Shown here: piece after piece, positions 56,950 to 64,000 of the stretch
How the letters are laid out: each line of letters opens with the position of its first letter
How positions within the stretch are numbered: position 1 is the stretch's first letter
Origin: Lagenorhynchus albirostris
Taxonomy: Eukaryota > Chordata > Mammalia > Artiodactyla > Delphinidae
Direction of reading: 5' to 3'
NCBI RefSeq assembly: GCF_949774975.1
Contig: NC_083116.1
Location: 75,094,819 to 75,158,818, forward strand
DNA: 64,000 bases
The notes under the pieces: generated by a model
The model's database searches: none
Seen by the model: the letters and a program-made list of their open reading frames with translations, nothing else
What the model was told of the DNA's origin: nothing
Program-made: the position numbers and the translations under genes

Positions 56950-57500
56950 TGATTTTAAAAGAATACATATACAACATAAAAATAAAGAAGAAATTTCAAA
57001 ATTCTTAAAATCCTATTATTCAGACATAACCCACTTTTTGCCATTTTGTTGAAAATCTCCTCAAACAGACACACACACAGAATTTTATTTATATATAAAT
57101 TAGTGCCATTGCTAATTTCTATACATAGTATTCCACAGATACCACTCTTTCGAGGATATTTAGGTTGCTTCTAATTTTTCAATGGTATAAACATCATAAT
57201 GAATATCCTTGTGCATAAAACACATGTTTTTTAACTTTCATTTATTCAACAAATATTGATTGAATGTTTACAGGTACTTATCATGCTAAGCTCTAACAAA
57301 ATATGATGGACAAAACAGACTAAGTTCCTGCCATTCTGAAGCTTGTAGTCTAATAGCCTGCTTCTCTCCTTAGGTTCAGTTCCTGGAGATGGAACTGCTG
57401 AGCCAGGACTGCTTTCCAGAAGGTATTTACACTCTTCCTAACAGAATCAAGAGTGTTCATCTTACCATATCCTCAACAACATTAGGTTTCTTTTTGAGCT
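56950..57500 (-). mobile_element. Ancient L1M-type remnant in antisense, interrupted
   Basis: tagtattccacagataccac, ggatatttaggttgcttcta, aatatccttgtgcataaa and, after an interruption, ctggagatggaactgctgagcc are the decayed order of an old L1 end. About 120 bases (57237-57355, starting catttattcaacaaatattgattg) interrupt it and belong to another old repeat. Confidence 0.65.
57237..57355. repeat. Ancient repeat fragment (attcaacaaatatt type)
   Basis: ttcaacaaatattgattgaatg, gctaagctctaac and gttcctgccattctgaagcttgtag form a phrase set common in old mammalian repeats. A related phrase set is at 57715-57850. Family not assigned. Confidence 0.5.
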
Positions 57501-58420
57501 TTGAGTTATTTCTTGATAATTTCTTCAGGATAATGGAAGTGTGTAAAAAAGAAAATAAGAGTGGGAAAGGCACATGGACTCTAGAATCTTACCATGGTTT
57601 TCTAGTTTTGGTCCCTGGCTTCTAGACACTGATGTTGTTTTTGGTAAATTGTTCTAACAAATAGTTTTATTTGCTACTCTTGTATTCTAGACTGTGAGCA
57701 ACTTTTTTTATTGGTTTATTTATTCACTCATCCCTTTATCATTAATCACCTGATAAGTGTCTATTTTATGCCAAGCTCTTATCAGATTTTAGGGATACAG
57801 AGATGAATAAGATAAAGTACCTCCCCTCAAAAGCTCCCAGGTTATGCCTCACAGGTCCTAGGACATAGTAAGTCTCTGACAATATATGATGAACTTACCT
57901 GTCTTGGTGTTGCAGCTCCTCAGGCCTCTGAATATCTTGTGTGACTGGGACAATAGTATTGAAGGCCAGAGGGTATGTGTGTATGTGGTGGATGGGTCAA
58001 GACTCTGCCTAGCTATGGACAATCCAAGAAAATAGCAAAGACCAATGTAAAGACTAGTTCAGGCAGGTATGCCTTGAATGACTACATGAGTGCACTTATA
58101 CAGCATTTAGGAATAGAATAGAGTCCTTTCAGATGATATCCTTGGTAGTTTGTCACAAGGTATTCCCCCACCCTCAACTCTACCTTAATATCCTGCCCAA
58201 TAATTTCATCAATTGTCTTGTTGAACTAGAGAACATGCCAAACAAAGTCATAAATGCTAAGAAGCTAGATAAAGGTGGGATCAGGGGCAGGAGTCCAGGA
58301 GGGCATCCTCAGTCCAAAGAGGGTGTGTGTTGACTGGGGCCCAGGGCCACAGCTAACAAGATGCATTTATCTTATTCAAGTGCAAAGTCCTACACCTAAG
58401 CTGCAAAACACATCTGTAAA
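57501..58420. other. Mostly non-repetitive DNA, no gene recognised
   Basis: Apart from the old repeat phrase at 57715-57850 I see nothing. A 66-codon frame (58133-58333) has no domain. Confidence 0.5.
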
Positions 58421-58429
58421 ATTCAATTA

Positions 58430-59262
58430 GACAATAGACGCTGACACAGTGCAAACCTTGCAAGGAGCTCTAGAACTACTGTTGGAGACAGACAAGGAGA
58501 GAGAAAATAATAGTCCAGTGTGATGAGTGCTATCACAAGGATAAATACAGAGCACTGCATTGAGATGGGGAAGACTACATCCAGACGGGAAGGTTGAGGG
58601 AGTGTCAGGGATATGACAGGAAACAACAGGTAAAAATCACTGCCTTCATGCAACTTACATTCCAGTAGAAGGAGACAGATAATAAAAACAAAAATTGTAT
58701 ATATTAAATGCTATAGTGGAAAATAAAGAAGGGGAAAATGATGAGATGTGTGGGGATGGGAGATGTAATTTTAAATAAAATGCAAACACTGAGAAGGTAG
58801 TATTTGAATAAATATCTGAAAAAAGTTAGGAAGAGAACCATGTGAATATCTGGGGGTAGAGAGTTCCAGGCAAAGGGAGTTACAAGTACAAAGATCTCAA
58901 AGTGAGGACACACTTATATTCAAGGAATAAGTAGGAAGACTGGTATACTTGAAGCAGAATGAGGTAGGGTAGATAGTTAAACATGAGGTCAGAGAGATAA
59001 GGTTTATGGGGCAGAGGTGGGGGTAGAGCATGTAGGGTCTTATAGGCTACCATAATGATTTTTACTTTTACTCTTAATGAGATGGGAAACCCCTAGAGTG
59101 TTTGACCAGACCCCAGAGGGACTTGAGTGCTGTGTTCAGAAGTTAGACTTTGTTCTATAGGATACGGGGAGTCTCTAAAGGGTTTTGAGAAAAGGAGTGA
59201 CATGTGAATCTCTGTTACAAAGATCACACTGGTGGCTGGTGGAGGGTAAGTTGAAGGCGAGC
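58430..59262 (+). repeat. Ancient interspersed repeat, copy 3 (extended)
   Basis: The order agtgtgatgagtgctatcac, caacttacattccagtagaagg, catgtgaatatctgggggtagagagttccaggc, gcatgtagggtcttataggctacc and gttttgagaaaaggagtgacatg gives a longer version of the repeat at 32160-32590 and 33050-33290. The first 150 bases repeat the later ones in outline, so two fragments may be joined. Confidence 0.7.
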
Positions 59263-59265
59263 ACC

Positions 59266-59993
59266 TGTGAAACTGTGCACCGCAGATGGGACTTGAACCC
59301 ACGTGTCGGGATTAGAACCCAGCCAGAACCCAGATTGGGACTTGAACCCACTGTCTTTTAATTGAAATCAATTCCTGGTCTCAGGACTTAATGAAGCTCA
59401 GGTACTTGATATTTCATTGCAGAAAGAATTTAGTTAGAGACAAAGTGATAGGTAAGAAGTGGATTTATTTAGAAAGAAACACACTCCACAGACAGAGTGT
59501 GGGTCATTTTAGAAGGCAAGAGGCCCTGAAATATGGTGTGGTTAGTTTTTATGGGCTGGGTAATTTCATAGGCTAATGAGTGGGAGGATTATTCCAACTA
59601 TTTGGGGGAAGGGGCTGGGATTTCCAGGAATTGAGCCACCACCCACCTTTTGGCTTTTTAATGGTTGGCCTCAGAACTGTCATAGTGCTGGCAGGTGTGT
59701 CATTTAGATGTTAATGTATTACAATGAGGCTCAAGGTCCTCTGGAAGTCGAATCTTCCACCATCTTGGACCTAGTTGGTTCTAACCAGTTTATGTCGTAT
59801 CCTCAAGGAATATGTCATTCTTTTAGAGGTTGTGTCCTGCCCCCTTCCCTCCTGTTTCACCTAGAAACAGGAAAACCAGTTAGAAGAGCCTGTCCCTTCT
59901 CCATAAAATGCCTGGGGTGGTGGAGGGATCATCTTTTATCTCAGTCCTTCCACTGTTATTCCTGCTTAATTCAGATTCCTGAGGGAGCTGGAG
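59266..59993 (-). mobile_element. Solo LTR of an endogenous retrovirus (BtLTR1-like)
   Basis: About 720 bases with phrases I know from cetartiodactyl LTRs: gggctgggtaatttcatagg, ctaatgagtgggagg, ttccaccatcttggacctag. The minus strand carries AATAAA (TTTATT at about 59464) followed by the likely R/U5 part and ends ...GTTTCACA, which supports minus orientation. No gag, pol or env flanks it, so it is a recombined solo LTR without coding capacity. Short tandem motifs lie at its + strand left end (59288-59349). Confidence 0.65.
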
Positions 59994-60354
59994 AAGAGTT
60001 GGCCATTCTCTCAGAGTCTGGAAACCTCAAAGCCAGCAGAAAGGAGGAAGTCTAGAATGGTGTCAGGGAGACCTGTTAGGAGACTGTACAATCATCCAAG
60101 TGTGAGACAATAAAGACCTGAGCAAAGAAAGGTAGATTTGCTAGAGGATAAGAGTACAGGTACAATCACCAGATGCAAAGTCAGGACTCAGTAGCAGCAG
60201 TTCTGAAAATTGGCAGTGAATTCCTTGGCTCAATAATGAGATATGACTGCCACGAAAGCTAAGGCAGTGATAGGCTGCATTAATAAAACATAGTACATGG
60301 AACAATTAAAGTTACCAACCTGCTCTAGTCTATATTAGTTCATACTTCCCTTTT
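59994..60354. other. Non-repetitive DNA, no gene recognised
   Basis: No recognised repeat, frame or signal. Confidence 0.5.
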
Positions 60355-60525
60355 ACCATCTTGGGGTTCAATAAGCTCACACTATGTACCAGACACTATA
60401 CTTACAGCTCTATCTGGGGTTATCTCATTGAATACTCACAACAATTCAGTGTCATAGCTACCTTATCTCCATTTCACAGATGAAGAAACTGAAGCTCAAA
60501 GAGATTAAATGACTAGCCAAGATCA
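60355..60525 (-). mobile_element. MIR SINE in antisense
   Basis: ctatgtaccagacactatac, cattgaatactcacaac, ccatttcacagatgaagaaactgaagctcaaagag and gactagccaagatcat follow MIR read from its 3' end. Clear family match. Confidence 0.85.
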
Positions 60526-60984
60526 TTGCATCTTCTTTATCTCCAATCCTGCCTGCCAAGGCCGTGCACCAAGCAGTAGGGAATGGTTGGATAAGAATGT
60601 AAGAAAGACTCTAATGATGACCATATGTAGGTTATGTTTAAATCACAGTGTTTTCCTGTTCGAAATGAATTCTGAAATATTTATGGATTTAGTCATAAGT
60701 TGTCTGGGGTTTTCTTAAAATATTCCTGGAAGAAAATACATGGAGAAGAGGTAGAGCAATATGAGCAGAAAACTTATACATATATGGGAGCTTATTATTT
60801 TATTCTTTCTATGTTTTTATATGTTAGAAATTTTCTGTAATAAGTTAAAAATAAAATATAGAAAGTAAAAATAAATAAAAATCTCCTAACGCTGAGGCAC
60901 TTGTGGGGAGAGAGAAAAGGGAATCATTTTAATAGCCAAATAAAAAAAAACGGTCTCAAGATAGGCTTGCTAGACCTTTCTGAT

Positions 60985-61318
60985 GTTCTAGACTTGCACT
61001 GTCTGATGAGGTACCTATTAGCCATATGTGGCTATTGAACACTTAAATTGTGGCTATTCCAAATTGAGATGTGCTATAAGTATAAACATATATACTGCAT
61101 TTTCAAGGAGTTAGTATGAAAAAAAGGATTGTAAATTATTTCACTAATAATGTTTTTAAACTGACTACATGTTGAGATGATAGCATGTTGGATATAATAG
61201 ATAAAATAAATGTATTATTAAAATTAATTTCACTTTTTAAACTTTTAAAAAATGTAGTCACCAGAAAATTTAAAATTATATATAAGGCTTACATATTTCT
61301 ACTGGACAGCAATCAAAT
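60985..61318. mobile_element. Ancient DNA-transposon-like repeat with imperfect terminal inverts
   Basis: It opens cttgcactgtctgatgagg, tagccatatgtggctattg and closes gtcaccagaaaatttaaaatt, ttctactggacagcaatc. The ends are imperfect inverted repeats (cactgtc against gacagca). This is a common old mammalian repeat; I do not assign its name. No coding frame. Confidence 0.6.
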
Positions 61319-61439
61319 ATCACCAAACATTTTATTTAAAAGGCTGACATTTACTATTACTCACTCATTCACTTATTCCAATGTGATATTGAATGCTTAC
61401 TCAGTTCTTGAAGAGTTCTTGTGAAAGAGAAAGAAAAGG

Positions 61440-61560
61440 AGTTTTAGAGGCACAATGACTTGCTACTTACCAGCTGTGTGACCTTGAACAAATTACTTAA
61501 CCTCTCAAAACTTCAGTTTTCTCATAAAAAAACCTCATGGCTTAAGGTTGTTGAAGGCCT
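61440..61560 (+). mobile_element. MIR SINE fragment
   Basis: cttaccagctgtgtgaccttgaacaaattacttaacctctc and cttcagttttctcat are the MIR core in + orientation. Confidence 0.88.
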
Positions 61561-61954
61561 TGACATAATCTATTGTCATATTTCATCAAATCTAAGATGC
61601 CACTGACTGAAATCACACCATAATTTTATGTAACACAGAGGAAAAACACATATCGTCAATTAAATAACAACATACTGCTAAGTCACCACTGGTCTCAAGA
61701 TACCTCCAAATTTCAAAGGTGTCAAAATGTGAAAAACATATCAGACTGTTCTTTTAACTATAGACTTACAGATAAATATCTATTGAAAGAGAGAAAGTCC
61801 ATCTTCTCCATTTGACTGTGAGCTACTCAAGGACATACGCTGAATCTAAATCACCTCTCTTGTTCCCAAAGTCTGGCACAGAGTAGTCACTTAATCCATT
61901 TTTTTGTCAATTTATCTCTTTATTTTTAATGTAACATTTGTTCAATTTAAGGAA

Positions 61955-62170
61955 CTAATTTTTTAACATCTTTATTGGAGTATAATTGCTTTACAATGTT
62001 GTGTTAGTTTCTGCTGTATAACAAACTGAATCAGCTATATGTATATATATATATCCCCATATCCCCTCCCTCTTTTGTCTCCCTCCCACCCTTCCTATCC
62101 CACCTCTCTAGGTGGTCACAAAGCACCGAGCTGATCTCCTTGTGTGAAGCAGCTGTTTCCCACTAGCTAT
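61955..62170 (-). mobile_element. L1-k: L1 3'-end fragment in antisense
   Basis: ttttttaacatctttattgg, agtataattgctttacaatg and ctccctcccacccttcctatccc are the antisense end of the same L1 type as the young copies. It stops after cccactagctatc, so only about 210 bases were inserted. The signal AATAAA is intact on the minus strand. Confidence 0.88.
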
Positions 62171-62394
62171 CATTTCTTCCCAACTTGCTCTATGCCAGGT
62201 ACTGGGGAGGCAGAGAGGAAGTAGATTAGGTCCTGGCCCTCTAGGAGCTCCAAGTTTGGAAACAACAACAAAAAATGCAAAAAATAATCATAACTACCAT
62301 TCATTGAGCTTGTACTATGTAAAAGCATTTTATGATTATATTCAGTATATCTTTTGGCATCCCTTAACTCTTAAAATGCGTCTCTATTTTTAAG

Positions 62395-62640
62395 GTGAGT
62401 TTCTTATTTTTATCCATTCAGATTATCTCTATCCTTTAATTGGTGTATTTAGTCCATTCACATTGTAAGTTATTATTGATATCATTGAATTAATACCTAT
62501 AATATTTGTAAGTTTTCTATTTGTTGCACTTGTTTTTATTTCTTTATCTCCATTTCCCCTCTTATTTTACCTCTTTTGGTTTTAATGGAACATTTTATAT
62601 TGGGCATTTTATATGATTTAATTTTCTCTTTTAACATATC
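62395..62640 (-). mobile_element. L1-l: ancient L1 remnant, ORF1/ORF2 boundary, antisense
   Basis: ttatccattcagattatctc, ggtgtatttagtccattcacatt and aagttattattgatat reverse-translate to the LNVNGLN region at the ORF2 start. Strongly decayed. Confidence 0.6.
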
Positions 62641-62644
62641 AATA

Positions 62645-64000
62645 ATTATTTATTTATTTATTTTTACATCTTCATTGGAGTATTATTACTTTACAATGGT
62701 AAGTTAGTTTCTACTTTATAACAAAGTCAATCAGTTATACATATAATTTGTTCCCATATCTCTTCAAACTTGCACCTCCCTCCCTCCCACCCTCCCTATT
62801 CCACCCCTCTAGGTGGTCACAAAGCACTGAGCTGATCTCCCTGTGCTATGCAACTGCTTCCCACTAGCTATCTATTTTACGTTTGGCAGTGTATATATGT
62901 CCATGCCACTCTCTCACTCTGTCACAGCTTACCATTGCCCCTCCCCATATCCTCAAGTCCATTATATAGTAGGTCTGTGTCTTTATTCCTCTTAACCATA
63001 GGTTCTTCATGACTTTTTTTTCCTTCTTAAGTTCCATATATATGTGTTAGGATACCGTATTTGTCTTTCTCCTTCTGACTTACTTCACTCTGTATGACAG
63101 ACTCTAGGTCCATCCACCTCATTACAAATAGTTCAATTTCGTATCTTTTTATGGCTGAGTAATATTCCATTGTATATATGTGCAACATCTTCTTTATCCA
63201 TTCATCTAGTGATGGGCACTTAGGTTGTTTCCATCTCTGGGCTATTGTAAATACAGCTGCAATTAATATTTTGGTACATGACTCTTTATGAATTATGGTT
63301 TTCTCAGGATATATGCCCAGTAGTGGGATTGCTGGGTCATATGGTAGTTCTATTTGTACTTTTTTAAGGATCCTCCATACTGTTCTCCATAGTCACTGTA
63401 CCAATACAAATTCCCACCTGCAGTGCAAGAGTGTTCCCTTTTCTCCACACCCTCTCCAGCATTTATTGTTTCTAGATTTTTTAATGATGGCCATTCTGAC
63501 TGGTGTGAGATGATATCTCACTGTAGTTTTGATTTGCATTTCTCTAATGATTAGTGAGGTTGAGCATTCTTTCATGTGTTTTTTGGCATTCTGTATATCT
63601 TCTTTGGAGAATTGTCTATTTAGGTCTTCTGCCCATTTTTGGATTGGGTTGTTTGTTTTTTGTTATTGAGCTGCATGAGCTGCTTGTAAGTTTTGGTGAC
63701 TAATCCTTTGTCAGTTTCTTCATTTGCAAATATTTTCTCCCCTTGTGAGGGTTGTATTTTGGCCTAGTTTATGGTTTCCTTTGCTGTGCAAAAGCTTTGA
63801 CGTTTCATTAGGTCCCATTGGTTTATTTTTGTTTTTATTTCCATTTATCTAGGAGGTGGGTCGAAAAGGATCTTGCTGTGATTTATGTCATAGAGTGTTC
63901 TGCCTATGTTTTCCTCTAACAGTTTGATAGTTTCTGGCCTTACATTTAGGTCTTTAATCCATTTTGAGCTTATTTTTGTGTATGGAGTTAGGGAGTGATC
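62645..64000 (-). mobile_element. L1-m: LINE-1 in antisense, running off the window
   Basis: It begins with an A-tail of (TTTA)n on the + strand, then 3' UTR and the ORF2 C-terminal half. It reaches the motif before HSLTPYTKI at the window end (agggagtgatc). Pieces of frame (63393-63575 minus, KECSTSLIIREMQIKTT) match the young copies but single-base changes break it. The 3' UTR is of the same type as L1-a. Confidence 0.92.
63020..64000 (-). pseudogene. L1-m ORF2 pseudogene, C-terminal part
   Basis: The homologous frame ends near 63027 (ttaagttccat for the stop region) and continues past the window. Text readable on the minus strand includes the KCWRGCGEKGTLLHC Cys/His motif near 63440-63480 and the MQIKTTVRYHLTPVRMAI region. 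Multiple frame breaks and a rather old look. Confidence 0.85.

Noticed and set aside
59266..59993. A larger endogenous retrovirus with internal genes
   Set aside because: No gag, pol or env text, primer-binding site or second LTR was found on either side; only a solo LTR is supported.
1..64000. A novel multi-gene or defence-like system
   Set aside because: All long frames trace to L1; no gene cluster, operon or non-transposon protein family is present.

Overview
This window is nuclear DNA from a mammal, most likely a cetacean. It is an intergenic or intronic stretch packed with LINE-1 (L1) retrotransposons, and no confident host protein-coding exon is visible. The lineage call rests on two SINEs of the CHR-1 type (26937-27139 and 47401-47610) and one shorter CHR-2-type SINE (24802-24920). 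These tRNA-derived families, with the head motif ggcttccctggtggcgcag, are known from whales, hippos and ruminants, and the long CHR-1 form is typical of whales and dolphins. A BtLTR1-like solo LTR and L1s with long GC-rich 5' UTRs agree. Roughly two thirds of the window is L1.

Layout. (1) 1-13370 is an old + strand L1 (L1-a), split inside ORF1 by a nearly full-length minus-strand L1 (L1-b, 1225-8810) with clear target-site duplications. L1-b has an intact 301-codon ORF1 but a broken ORF2. (2) 13385-14080 is an ancient L1 relic plus unassigned DNA. (3) 14081-23092 is an old L1 (L1-c) that received a younger L1 (L1-d, about 16718-20509) in its ORF2; the 5' junction is seamless, as in a chimera. 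(4) 23121-25245 is an older L1 with a 5' inversion, itself hit by a SINE and an L1 3' fragment. (5) 25246-34663 is mostly unique DNA with MIR, L2 and MER5A relics and a possible terminal exon or 3' UTR. (6) 34664-49577 is a third nest: old L1-e split at its ORF2 start by full-length L1-f, which carries about 200 bp of apparent 3'-transduced DNA. (7) 49591-54180 is low-repeat DNA with one speculative exon. (8) 54190-57500 holds old antisense L1s and a TG/TA microsatellite. (9) 57500-61950 holds ancient repeats and a solo LTR. (10) 61955-64000 holds antisense L1 pieces, the last running off the window.

Nothing here looks like an operating multi-gene system. The main interest is L1 evolution: two copies that share the same ORF2-killing mutations, a chimeric L1-in-L1 insertion, a candidate serial 3' transduction, variable promoter-like tandem repeats in the L1 5' UTR, and an antisense reading frame in that 5' UTR kept open in two copies. 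All family names are from memory and inspection; no database search was run.
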